This document shows positions 51,890 through 60,761 of a DNA stretch of 64,000 nucleotides, piece by piece. The stretch spans positions 319,430 through 383,429 of the forward strand of contig NZ_JAEUGD010000064.1 of NCBI RefSeq assembly GCF_016775155.1. Direction: 5' to 3'. The notes beneath the pieces were generated by a model. The model saw only the letters and a program-made list of their open reading frames with translations, was not told the origin of the DNA and searched no databases. The position numbers and the translations under genes were made by a program. Every line of letters starts with the position of its first letter. The first letter of the stretch is position 1. The stretch comes from Fulvivirga marina (lineage in GTDB: Bacteria > Bacteroidota > Bacteroidia > Cytophagales > Cyclobacteriaceae).

Positions 51890-52898
51890 AATACTTACAG
51901 GTATTTTAGTTATGCTCAGCACAGGGGTGTTTGGGCAAAATTGGAGTGGAATTACACCGGGAAATATCTTTTATAACTCCGGTAATGTAGGTGTTGGCAC
52001 AGCAACACCAGAGGCTAAGGTACATGTTGTAGGTGATGAAAGTGGTGTGAAGTCACAATATGGGTTTATGGTTGTGGAGTCTACTGATGCTCAACTCGAT
52101 CTGATCTCGAATGCAGATGGAACCTGGGGATCTGCTATTAACTTCGTGCAAGGAAATGTAGGAAATAATATTGACATCTGGTCAATCGCCAGACAGACTA
52201 CAGGTGGATCTGGGAATTCCAGTTTAAGATTTAATTATGGAACTACCAATAGTCATCTAAATTCTAATATAGCCACCTTTAATGCCAGTGGAAATATTGG
52301 GTTTGGAACCACCACACCAGAGGAGAAACTCCATGTTATTGGAACCTCTAGCATAGAGGGTAATATCGGTACCCCAACCATTAACCACTGGTTACCAGGT
52401 AGCCATACGCTTGAGTTAACGAATACCGATGCCGGTGACGTTGTTTTATCTTTTCATAGGGCGGGCTTATCTAATGCAGCTATAAAGCATTCAAGTTCTA
52501 TGGGGCTCATATTTTCAGGTAATGGTGAATATAACTCAAATCATATGCACATTACCAGAGATGGTTATGTAGGTATTGGTACATCTACACCGGGTACTTA
52601 TAAATTAGCAGTAGAAGGAAAAATTGGAGCAAGAGAGATTCAGGTTAAAACTGGAACTTGGGCGGACTATGTATTCGAGGAAGATTATAAGCTGGCTGAT
52701 CTGAGTGAAGTAGAAAAATACATTAAAGAAAATAAACACTTACCGGGTATACCAACTACAGCTGAAGTAGAAAAAGATGGTGTAAATCTGGGAGAGATGA
52801 ATGTAAAGCTTTTGGAGAAGGTGGAGGAGTTGACACTTTATGTTATTGAGTTGAAAAAGGAAATTGAGGAATTGAAAGAATTAAATAAAGATGAATAG
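51882..52898 (+). CDS. Secreted repeat protein with tail-fibre-like C-terminal module (copy 2)
   Basis: 338 residues from the ATG at 51882, which overlaps the previous stop within ATGAATAA. Signal peptide MNKILTGILVMLSTGVFGQ. It carries the same NVGVGTATPEAKVHV / NIGFGTTTPEEKLHV / YVGIGTSTPGTYKLAV repeats and the same C-terminal module as copy 1. In places the two are nearly identical at the DNA level: 51769-51810 and 52793-52834 differ at few positions. The central part differs, so the copies share ends but have diverged in the middle. Confidence 0.8.
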   Translation: MNKILTGILVMLSTGVFGQNWSGITPGNIFYNSGNVGVGTATPEAKVHVVGDESGVKSQYGFMVVESTDAQLDLISNADGTWGSAINFVQGNVGNNIDIWSIARQTTGGSGNSSLRFNYGTTNSHLNSNIATFNASGNIGFGTTTPEEKLHVIGTSSIEGNIGTPTINHWLPGSHTLELTNTDAGDVVLSFHRAGLSNAAIKHSSSMGLIFSGNGEYNSNHMHITRDGYVGIGTSTPGTYKLAVEGKIGAREIQVKTGTWADYVFEEDYKLADLSEVEKYIKENKHLPGIPTTAEVEKDGVNLGEMNVKLLEKVEELTLYVIELKKEIEELKELNKDE

Positions 52899-54054
52899 GA
52901 TAATTACACTTATGATCTTGCTAGTACTCAATACCGAGTTATTGAGTCAAATTAAACTAGTAGAAAAACAGGAAATTAGCAATAATAGGGAGGGAGTAAT
53001 AATAACTCCGGAATCTATTATTTATGGAGAAGTTCAAAATGGACAGAAAAATGTTGTTTACGATGGAAAACGAATAGGGGTGTTGGCTAAGGATGAGCAA
53101 ATCTCATACTTCAAAGGAAGTAATTTCTATACAGTAAAAAATTCTGTTACGTGTCATTGTGAAACTGATAAGTTGACAGTGGCAAAATATATCATTGAGG
53201 ATGGTAAAATTTCGCAGCTACAATCTATTGAATACGATAGCTATGAAACATCGGTTAAATTTTTTAAAAACGGTTCGTACATAGTTAAAGATGAGGGAGA
53301 AGCAGGAGGCTATGAATTTAAATTTTATTCAAGTGATATGAAACTTTTGGCAAGTTACTCTCCGTATGAAGGTGGCTTTAGTGCCTCTACAATGAGTTTC
53401 AATGGTGACAAAGTACTTATAGGTATCACTCCAAATAATAAGCAGATGAAACCATTAGTAGCTCTTTTTGATGATGCCGGAAAGGATATTTTCAAATCGG
53501 CGATTGAATCTGAAGGTTTCGTGGTAAAGGTTTTAGCTTCTGAACATCATTTCAGTGTTTATACATTTTTTGTCGATAAAAGAGAACATCGGTTAACAAC
53601 ATATGATATCAATGGGAATGTTTTATGGACGAAAATTATTGATTCAGATATCCAAACATGGCATTATCATACAGGCAATTCTTCGACATTGGTTGTTGCA
53701 TCTTTTGATAGGTTACTTTTTTATAATGCGTCAGATGGTAGAGTTCAAGGCGAAAAAATACTTGCTGAGGTTTTTAGTGGTGCAGGAGGCAAACATACAA
53801 GAAATGATAAATACATAGTTGTTCATGGGGTACAAACAATTCCGGGGAAAGGGATTGCAGTGTTAATTTCTGAACCTACAGGTGTTGAAACTTATGCGAC
53901 CGGTTTTTTAACCATATACAATGAGTCTTTAGGAAAGAGTTATCTGCATTATAAAGTCGGGGATATTAAGGGTAGACCAATTCTAATGGTTAATGATAAG
54001 CAGCTTTCAATTCTAATAGCAAGTGAAATATTAAAATACAGCATTAATGAATAG
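52891..54054 (+). CDS. Secreted propeller-like protein of unknown function
   Basis: 387 residues. Signal peptide MNRIITLMILLVLNTELLSQ, then about six beta-rich units (for example FYSSDMKLLASYSPYEGGFS, LFDDAGKDIFKSAI, YDINGNVLWTKIID), suggesting a WD40- or PQQ-like propeller. It overlaps the upstream gene by 8 nt (ATGAATAG) and the downstream gene in the same way. No catalytic motif or sorting tail was seen. It may bind the fibre proteins or the large M23 protein, but this rests on gene order only. Confidence 0.7.
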   Translation: MNRIITLMILLVLNTELLSQIKLVEKQEISNNREGVIITPESIIYGEVQNGQKNVVYDGKRIGVLAKDEQISYFKGSNFYTVKNSVTCHCETDKLTVAKYIIEDGKISQLQSIEYDSYETSVKFFKNGSYIVKDEGEAGGYEFKFYSSDMKLLASYSPYEGGFSASTMSFNGDKVLIGITPNNKQMKPLVALFDDAGKDIFKSAIESEGFVVKVLASEHHFSVYTFFVDKREHRLTTYDINGNVLWTKIIDSDIQTWHYHTGNSSTLVVASFDRLLFYNASDGRVQGEKILAEVFSGAGGKHTRNDKYIVVHGVQTIPGKGIAVLISEPTGVETYATGFLTIYNESLGKSYLHYKVGDIKGRPILMVNDKQLSILIASEILKYSINE

Positions 54055-57000
54055 ATTTTTAATTGCAGTTTTACTTTTCTTTTCTTGGAATACTTCATTT
54101 GGACAAGATCTTTGGCCATTTCGTAATGCTTCGGGCAATGTGATTAGAGGAAATATTTCAGGAACAGTGGGCGATTGGAGAGGTACTGGATGGGCTGGTT
54201 ACGGAGGAGCTAGATTTCATTCAGGTGTTGATTTTACAAGTACATTGACAGGCGCTGCTGGCAGGGCTGTTTATTCAATGCACGCGGGAACAGCAACAGT
54301 AATTAACAATGGAGATTGTTGGAATGATTTTATTCAAATTAGGCTAGCTGATGGTTCAGATGTTTATTATAAGCACATAAGACCATCTTCCACTGATCCT
54401 GTTACGGGTTTGGCTGTGACTGAAATACGCAATGGTTCTACTGTGGCTGTTGGAACTTTTCTAGGTTTGATGATAACGGGGGAATCATGTAACCAGCACT
54501 TGCATTTAAATGATAATAGTGATCCTAGCTCTTCCCTGCCAGGAACAACAAATTTTCTAAATAATTTTTTAACCCCTTTCACAGATAGTCACGCCCCTGA
54601 TTTTATGGGGCCATTTAATGTGGATGGCAACATTATTCAAGAAAATAGTTCAAATGATGCTGTTGAGATTCGAAGCAATGGGCATAGACATGACTTTGAT
54701 TCTCAAGTTTTGACTGACGAAATCACAATATCTAATGAAACTCATAAAGTTGTTTATAAGTATATAGATATTATTTCTAGAATGAGAGACAGACATATTT
54801 TGTCAACCGGGGCAGGTTCTAATGGTGGGAACAATGGTATTAATGCGGTTAGCTATGAAATCTTAAGCGGTGCAACAAGTTTAACGGGTGAAATTGAGAA
54901 TATCAATTTCAACAATGTCCCAAATAACATCCGAGCTCAATATATATATGATACGAGGTCTGTTATAGGGGCAGAGAGCAGGCATGTTTATATATTGACA
55001 GGACACCCTCATTTAGAACCTTATGATCGATTTTTTAATACGCGATTACGGATAGGACAGATTGAGGACTGGGATCTTTCAAATAGGGGGAATAAGGATG
55101 CAAGAGGTATTGCTGAGGCTGAATTCCCTGATGGTAAATATGTTTTGAGGATAAGGGCTAAAGATATTAGTAATAATACTAATACAGATCCCAATATTAC
55201 CGTTAGAGATGCGAAAATTTTTATAGACAACTTCCGCCCCTACATAGAACGTGTTGAAGTAGCTACTCAATTTGGTAATTTACCAATAACCAAATATGAA
55301 GGGGAATGGGTGCCAAACGCTGCATCTGGAATACTTGATTTTTCTGAACTTAATGAAGGTACAATCAGCCCGTTTTACGATATTAAAGTGACTGTTACCG
55401 CTAGTGAACCACTGAGGTATGATGGTGTTGATAACCCGGTTCTTCAAATTGATGGTATATCAAATCCTAATCTGACAGCAGTAAGTGCTGATCGTAAACA
55501 GTTTACTTTTACTATTCCTGCGTATACTATTGCAGCAGGTGATGTGCCAGAAGAAAGAACTCTGAATTTTACCGGTCTGGATCTTGCTGGGAATGCTTTG
55601 GTTGCGTTTGATTCGGAAGATTCTGACGTGAGTTATACGGCTATTCCGCCTCGTAATGCAGATGGTACTTGGCCTACAGCGGGGATTATTCCTTCAGGTA
55701 CTGATACCAGACATTCTATTATTATAGATCCATCAGGTTCGTGTTGGACGAGTGGGGGTTCTGGTGGCCGTGTAATGGTTGAGTGTGATTTGGTGGCGAG
55801 TTTTACACATTCAACAAATGAGTCTGCCCCGCTAACGGTACAATTTACAGATTTATCAGTTCCAGCTAATGAAATAATAGGCTGGAAATGGGATTTCGGA
55901 GATGGTTATACTTCTACCTCCCAACATCCAATGCATACATATGCTAACATTGGGGTATATACGGTGTCACTGACGGTTTCCAGTGCAACAGAGCAAAGTA
56001 CCTATATTCAAGCCATAAACATTAATATGGGGGGTAGTATCAGTTCTTCTTTTAGCGCTACTCCGTCGCAAGGGGCAGCTCCTTTAAGGGTAGATCTTAA
56101 CAGTAGTGCTTCTGTTGGAGATTTCTTTAAATGGAGTGTTTCTCCCAATGATGGGTATAGATACGTTTTGGGTAATAGTACATATCGACATCCTAGTATA
56201 GAGTTTACAAAAAATGGCACTTATACCATTACCTTGACGGTAAGTAACAGTTATCAGCAGACAGCGACTTACTCTAGAAGTATTATTGTTGCCCCGGAAG
56301 GTGGCCCTCCTACTGTAGATTTTAGTTGGAACGGACCAGTTTATGCAAATACACCGGTAAGTTTTAGGGACGAATCTTTGGTCAACTGTGTAAATGGAGT
56401 GAGCTATTATTGGTATTTTAAAGAGGGCTTTTTTGAGGGTACATCAACAGTTGAAAATCCCGATTGGGTTTTTCAGAACCCGGGCACGTATGAAGTAATA
56501 CATAAGGTTACAGATGGATGTGGTAAAACCAGTACCCTTTCAAAATTTATAACTGTAGAGCAAGCATTACCACCATCAGGTATTAATGCTTCGTATACCC
56601 AATCTGCAAGATCAGTTTTTGCTGGTGAGTCAATTAACTTTGTGGACTTTTCTTATGTTCCTTCAAACGTAACTCTTAGTTATAGTAATTGGTTTTTTCA
56701 ATTGCCAATAACCTGGACTAAGGGATCACAAGTGAAGGGTGCTTATCAAGGGTATTCAGGAGGAACAGTTGCTCACACGTATGATCAGAAAGGTAAATAT
56801 AAGACGGCATTGATTTTAAGTACTGAGGCAGGAAATTTATTTAATGATGATTATCATGAGGATATTATTACTGTATATCCGCGAGAGGAGGGTGATCCCT
56901 ATGATAATTTACGACATACTATAACCACGACCAATGATCAAGTGTTAGCGTCTGATTATGATGAAGACATACTTGTAGTGGCAATTAATAATAGTAACAA

Positions 57001-58156
57001 CTTTCAACGTGTGAAAATATATGAGGGCGAAACGTTGGAAGAAGCAGGTTATTTCTTGCCATCTACGACTAGTGAAACCATCCTTGATGTTGCTGTTCAT
57101 GGTAAGACTATTGCAGTTGCTACGACTTCCTCTTTGTACGTTTACAAAAAGATTGCTGGTTCGTGGGATAAAGTCAAGATAGGCCTAAGAGATATATATC
57201 TTGAAGACTGGACGTGGTATACACCCCCTAATAAGTTGAGGCATGTAGACGTTTACAATGATCGTATTGTTGTAAATGATAAGGGTGATGAATATAATGT
57301 GGGGGAACTAAGAGTGTTTCAAAGAATTGGTGGCAGCTGGACAAATTATACGGAGATATTGAATTTCGATTTGTCTGCTTACCACAGTATTTATGAGTTG
57401 AAAATTCATGAAGGAACAATCGCGGCTTCTCTATATGCAGAAACAGGTGCTAAAAGTGTAATGGTTTTTTCGGAAGAAATTGGTTGGAATAGTAGAGTTA
57501 TTTATTCTGGTGAGCTGAAACAGGGAAAGAATATAGACCTTGAGTATAGAAACCTGCTGATTGCGATGCCGACAGGAGGAGCCAGACTTTATATGAATTC
57601 TATCGGCTGGTACTCGGGAATGCATTATGTTGAACTTAAGCACTATATACCGGATAATTCTAGAGTACATCCTCATGTTTCCATTTCTGGTAATTATATT
57701 GTTTCGGTTGCAAATGAAGATGTGATATTATATGTAAAGCCTCGTGCGGGATGGACCAATATGGTGGAGCAAGGGAAATTAACAACTGCAGACTGGATAA
57801 AGGATGAACCTGGCAGTTTTGCTTTTGTAGCTGGTGATAAAGCTGTATTTAACGGAGGGTATGGTTATTACAAGTATATGAATTTAGGAGAATATTGCGA
57901 TGAAGTGTGGTATGAAAAAACGGTGCAGTCATATACTAGCGGACAAAATATCAATTTGCTAAATGGAGCAATGCGTTTAGGAGGGGACTCGAATGGCGGG
58001 CAATATTTAATTAACAGTGGTGCAAATGTCAACCTTACTGCGACAAAATGGATACAGTTAAAACCGGGGTTTGAAGCTAAAGCAGGTAGCCAGGTGAAAA
58101 TAAATACTGAAACCTGTGAGAATGTATATTACCAATTTAGATATGGAATGGAATAA
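54047..58156 (+). CDS. Giant secreted protein: M23 metallopeptidase, PKD domains, propeller-like region and coathanger-type C-terminus
   Basis: 1369 residues. Signal peptide 1-19. An M23/LytM-type peptidase domain (about 50-165) keeps all zinc and catalytic residues: H58 and D62 (FHSGVDF), and H151/H153 (QHLHL). Four PKD-like domains lie near 583, 666, 754 and 844 (WDFGDGYTSTSQHPMHTYA is the clearest). A region of propeller-like repeats covers 950-1290. The end (NINLLNGAMRLGGDSNGGQY, then IQLKPGFEAKAGSQVKI) resembles the 3-coathanger-stack domain of Bacteroidota surface proteins. It could cut peptidoglycan or peptides at the surface, with PKD and propeller parts used for binding. Confidence 0.85.
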   Translation: MNRFLIAVLLFFSWNTSFGQDLWPFRNASGNVIRGNISGTVGDWRGTGWAGYGGARFHSGVDFTSTLTGAAGRAVYSMHAGTATVINNGDCWNDFIQIRLADGSDVYYKHIRPSSTDPVTGLAVTEIRNGSTVAVGTFLGLMITGESCNQHLHLNDNSDPSSSLPGTTNFLNNFLTPFTDSHAPDFMGPFNVDGNIIQENSSNDAVEIRSNGHRHDFDSQVLTDEITISNETHKVVYKYIDIISRMRDRHILSTGAGSNGGNNGINAVSYEILSGATSLTGEIENINFNNVPNNIRAQYIYDTRSVIGAESRHVYILTGHPHLEPYDRFFNTRLRIGQIEDWDLSNRGNKDARGIAEAEFPDGKYVLRIRAKDISNNTNTDPNITVRDAKIFIDNFRPYIERVEVATQFGNLPITKYEGEWVPNAASGILDFSELNEGTISPFYDIKVTVTASEPLRYDGVDNPVLQIDGISNPNLTAVSADRKQFTFTIPAYTIAAGDVPEERTLNFTGLDLAGNALVAFDSEDSDVSYTAIPPRNADGTWPTAGIIPSGTDTRHSIIIDPSGSCWTSGGSGGRVMVECDLVASFTHSTNESAPLTVQFTDLSVPANEIIGWKWDFGDGYTSTSQHPMHTYANIGVYTVSLTVSSATEQSTYIQAININMGGSISSSFSATPSQGAAPLRVDLNSSASVGDFFKWSVSPNDGYRYVLGNSTYRHPSIEFTKNGTYTITLTVSNSYQQTATYSRSIIVAPEGGPPTVDFSWNGPVYANTPVSFRDESLVNCVNGVSYYWYFKEGFFEGTSTVENPDWVFQNPGTYEVIHKVTDGCGKTSTLSKFITVEQALPPSGINASYTQSARSVFAGESINFVDFSYVPSNVTLSYSNWFFQLPITWTKGSQVKGAYQGYSGGTVAHTYDQKGKYKTALILSTEAGNLFNDDYHEDIITVYPREEGDPYDNLRHTITTTNDQVLASDYDEDILVVAINNSNNFQRVKIYEGETLEEAGYFLPSTTSETILDVAVHGKTIAVATTSSLYVYKKIAGSWDKVKIGLRDIYLEDWTWYTPPNKLRHVDVYNDRIVVNDKGDEYNVGELRVFQRIGGSWTNYTEILNFDLSAYHSIYELKIHEGTIAASLYAETGAKSVMVFSEEIGWNSRVIYSGELKQGKNIDLEYRNLLIAMPTGGARLYMNSIGWYSGMHYVELKHYIPDNSRVHPHVSISGNYIVSVANEDVILYVKPRAGWTNMVEQGKLTTADWIKDEPGSFAFVAGDKAVFNGGYGYYKYMNLGEYCDEVWYEKTVQSYTSGQNINLLNGAMRLGGDSNGGQYLINSGANVNLTATKWIQLKPGFEAKAGSQVKINTETCENVYYQFRYGME

Positions 58157-58169
58157 AATAAGCAGAGAA

Positions 58170-59801
58170 ATGAGAAAATTTAAAATACTGTTCCAAGTAA
58201 TGTTAGTGCTCAATTTTACTCTTGTTGTACAAGGGTATAGTCAGCATTTGAACTTTAATTGGGTAAGTACTCTAGAGGAAGGGAATGCAGATATAGCCAG
58301 AGCTGTGAGTATTTCTGACGCGGGAGAAGTTTATATGATTGGAGCCTCTCAGGAGAGTGGTCATTCAGAAAATGGACGTATGAGAACGGCGAATTCAGAT
58401 ATAGTGATCAACGAGATAACTAATATAGGTAAAGCGTCATGGACAAAAAAAGCAGGAAGTTCAATTGGGCATTCTAACGCAATTGACGAATATGGTACCG
58501 ATATTATTTTCAAGAGTGATTATTTATACATTACTGGGGTGTATAATTATCAAGGGAGATTTGATGGTGCTGAACTAATGTCTAAGGGGTTGGAAGATAT
58601 CTTCATTGGGAAGTATCGAAAGAATGGAGAACTTATATGGATGAAATCTATTGGGGGAGTCAGTCAGGACTTGGTTTACGATATGGCCCTTGATTCAGAT
58701 GATAATATTTATATTACAGGTTCCATTCAGCATGATGCTCAATTTGGAGATATGCTTATCTCGGCGGGAGATAATGCTCAATTCTTTATTGCGAAATATA
58801 GTAGTGGGGGAGACTTGTTGTGGTGTAAGTATTCCAGTGGTAACGGTCGAGTAGTAGGAAAGTCCGTTTATATAAGTGCAGGAAATATATATATAGCAGG
58901 AGAATTTACAGGTAATTCAACAATTGGAAACAATACACTTGTTTCTAATGGGCAAACGGATATTTTTCTTGCTAAAATGGATTTAGACGGAGGTTTAAAG
59001 CAGATTACTACTGTCGGGGGGGAAGAAGAAGATAGAGTGGAATCAATGGTGGCTACAAATAAAGGTGAAATCTATTTTTGTGGATCGTTTACAGGTTTTA
59101 TTATTCATCAAGAAAAGATCATGCAGTCCAACGGACTCCATGATGTATTGCTAGGAAAGCTTTCTCCTAATTTGACTATTGAATGGATGAATACTTACGG
59201 TGGTGTAGGGATGGATGTTGCTCATGCCGTTGAAATTGTTGATGATGAAATTGTTGTTGCAGGAACCTTTGAAAAAGAGTTGCGATTAAACGGAGAGTCT
59301 CATTGGTCATTTGGTTTTACGGATATCTTTCTGGTTGACTTAGACTCTAAAGGTAACGTTAGTTGGTTGGAAGTGATAGGAGGTGCAGGGCAGAATCACG
59401 TAACCGATTTAAGACTAAAAAATAATGAACTTTATTTGTCCGGTTTTTTCATAGGTGACATTAATTTTAACGATGAGTCTAGTTACTCTGAGAAAGCTTC
59501 GTCATCGTTCTTGTTCAATTTTTCCCTTGGAAAAAAGGAAGAATCACAACCTTCAATATCTGATGTTGTGATTTACCCTAACCCGGCTAAAAGCAATATA
59601 ACGATTAGACTTACAGGCGAAGCAGCTTCTGAGCTCAAAACAATTAGGGTGCTTAATACAGGAGGGTTGATCAGATATGAGAAGCAGAGTATAGAAAGTG
59701 AAGTATTAGACATTAATACAGAAGGATATTCTCCTGGGATGTATTTTGTTGAAGTTCAAAGTCAGTCTACTTATTTCTTGCGTAAAATTATAATTATGTA
59801 A
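58170..59801 (+). CDS. Secreted beta-propeller-repeat protein with T9SS type-A sorting domain
   Basis: 543 residues. Signal peptide MRKFKILFQVMLVLNFTLVV...YSQ, then SBBP-like repeats (DIFIGKYRKNGELIWMKSIGG, AQFFIAKYSSGGDLLWCKY, DVLLGKLSPNLTIEWMNTYGG). Residues 461-543 form the type-A T9SS signal (VVIYPNPAKSNITIRL, GMYFVEVQ, ending FLRKIIIM). The ATG at 58170, 13 nt after the previous stop, gives the best signal peptide; in-frame ATGs at 58116 and 58143 would overlap the giant gene. It is the last gene of the secreted cluster. Confidence 0.85.
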   Translation: MRKFKILFQVMLVLNFTLVVQGYSQHLNFNWVSTLEEGNADIARAVSISDAGEVYMIGASQESGHSENGRMRTANSDIVINEITNIGKASWTKKAGSSIGHSNAIDEYGTDIIFKSDYLYITGVYNYQGRFDGAELMSKGLEDIFIGKYRKNGELIWMKSIGGVSQDLVYDMALDSDDNIYITGSIQHDAQFGDMLISAGDNAQFFIAKYSSGGDLLWCKYSSGNGRVVGKSVYISAGNIYIAGEFTGNSTIGNNTLVSNGQTDIFLAKMDLDGGLKQITTVGGEEEDRVESMVATNKGEIYFCGSFTGFIIHQEKIMQSNGLHDVLLGKLSPNLTIEWMNTYGGVGMDVAHAVEIVDDEIVVAGTFEKELRLNGESHWSFGFTDIFLVDLDSKGNVSWLEVIGGAGQNHVTDLRLKNNELYLSGFFIGDINFNDESSYSEKASSSFLFNFSLGKKEESQPSISDVVIYPNPAKSNITIRLTGEAASELKTIRVLNTGGLIRYEKQSIESEVLDINTEGYSPGMYFVEVQSQSTYFLRKIIIM

Positions 59802-60053
59802 GTTGAAGTATTTAGTATCTTACATGTGTATTAAGCCAGGCTTTTCCCAGAAGTATGTTGCTGAAAGCATAGACAGGAATTCAGTCAAAAGATAAATTAA
59901 TAACCACCTGTCCTTAGTCTTCCGGTAGGATGACTAAGGACAACCAAATGAAATATAGTGTCTGTGACACGGCAAATTCTAGCGCCTCCGCTAGCGTAGG
60001 TTTAGCGAAAGTATAACACGTGCTAATGTTGCATAGAATAATTTAACAAAACT
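59802..60053. other. Intergenic region with inverted repeats after the secreted cluster
   Basis: It contains the perfect 11-bp inverted repeat TGTCCTTAGTC (59909-59919) / GACTAAGGACA (59932-59942), without a T-run. It also has a short GTGTC-TGT-GACAC hairpin and three TAGCG copies around a CGCTAGCG palindrome near 59980-60010. No coding frame is seen. This could be a terminator, a repeat fragment or a recombination scar. Confidence 0.5.
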
Positions 60054-60501
60054 TTGAAACAAACTTTAACCATACTTACCCTCTTTATTACAATATCAAC
60101 AAGCTTTGCACAAAAGCCAGTCTTACAGTTATCAGAAAAGCATTTGAGTAAAATTGAGAAAACCGAAGATCCTGCTTAAAAACTGAAGAGGTTTAAGAAG
60201 TTTTATAGTAGGGATAGTGTGCGATATGCTAAACAAGTAAAGAAGTATTGGCGACATAAATCTGATAGTTTGTTCAAGGCCACAAAAGGAGAGGGGTATG
60301 CTAAACAGGTTAGCCAGATTGGGAATGAAAAGGTGGACTCAATCAAGGTTTTGCTTCCCGGAATTGAATACGAAGTTATTGCAAAAAGTGGAAGAACTAA
60401 CCCTCTATCTCATAGAACAAAATGAAGTGAATAAAGCTCAGGCCAAAGAAATTGCTGAGCTTAAGGAGATGGTTGAGCAGTTAGTGGAGGCTGATAAATA
60501 G
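60054..60501 (+). pseudogene. Broken secreted-protein gene ending in the fibre-type coiled coil
   Basis: From the TTG at 60054 it reads MKQTLTILTLFITISTSFAQ (a signal peptide), then KPVLQLSEKHLSKIEKTEDPA and an in-frame TAA. The frame continues after it as KLKRFKKFYSRDSVRYAKQV and LFKATKGEGYAKQV. Near 60375 the frame shifts, and the other frame reads TKLLQKVEELTLYLIEQNEV to a stop at 60501. That end is the same coiled-coil module as in the two fibre-like proteins upstream. One stop, one frameshift and a large internal deletion indicate a dead chimeric relative. Confidence 0.7.
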
Positions 60502-60555
60502 GGATCATTCTTTTCAAAAGTTATTCATTGCAAGCATAAATAGGTATTAATAAAG

Positions 60556-60650
60556 GAGATCGCTTCTTCGTGTCTCATCGCGATGACGACGGCTATCACA
60601 GTGAGATGTGAAGTCTGTCCAGAAGCCTTCGGGAACGAAGAAGCAGTCTC
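60556..60650. repeat. Imperfect palindromic element (MITE/REP-like)
   Basis: Terminal inverted repeats GAGATCGCTTCTTCGT (60556-60571) and ACGAAGAAGCAGTCTC (60635-60650) pair at 14 of 16 positions over a 95-nt unit. The inside holds the 12-bp palindrome TCATCGCGATGA (60575-60586). There is no coding capacity. It resembles short dispersed palindromic repeats known from many bacteria. Confidence 0.65.
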
Positions 60651-60715
60651 TTGTCTATGTACAACAACCCTAAAGCTACTAACACAAAAACTTTCTCCAA
60701 TCTCCGCCGTACCAA

Positions 60716-60747
60716 TTGCCTTTACAATAAACTTTTTTCTATATTTG
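60716..60747 (+). promoter_or_regulatory. Promoter of pyrR-pyrB
   Basis: TTG (60716-60718), 21 nt, TATATTTG (60740-60747), 14 nt before the pyrR ATG. The leader is too short for a classical PyrR attenuator. Confidence 0.6.
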
Positions 60748-60761
60748 CATGAGTTTAGGCC

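Noticed and set aside
50999-52898. Phage tail-fibre genes as a sign of a prophage
   Set aside because: The proteins have signal peptides and no capsid, portal, terminase or integrase gene is near; they are Bacteroidota surface-type repeat proteins.
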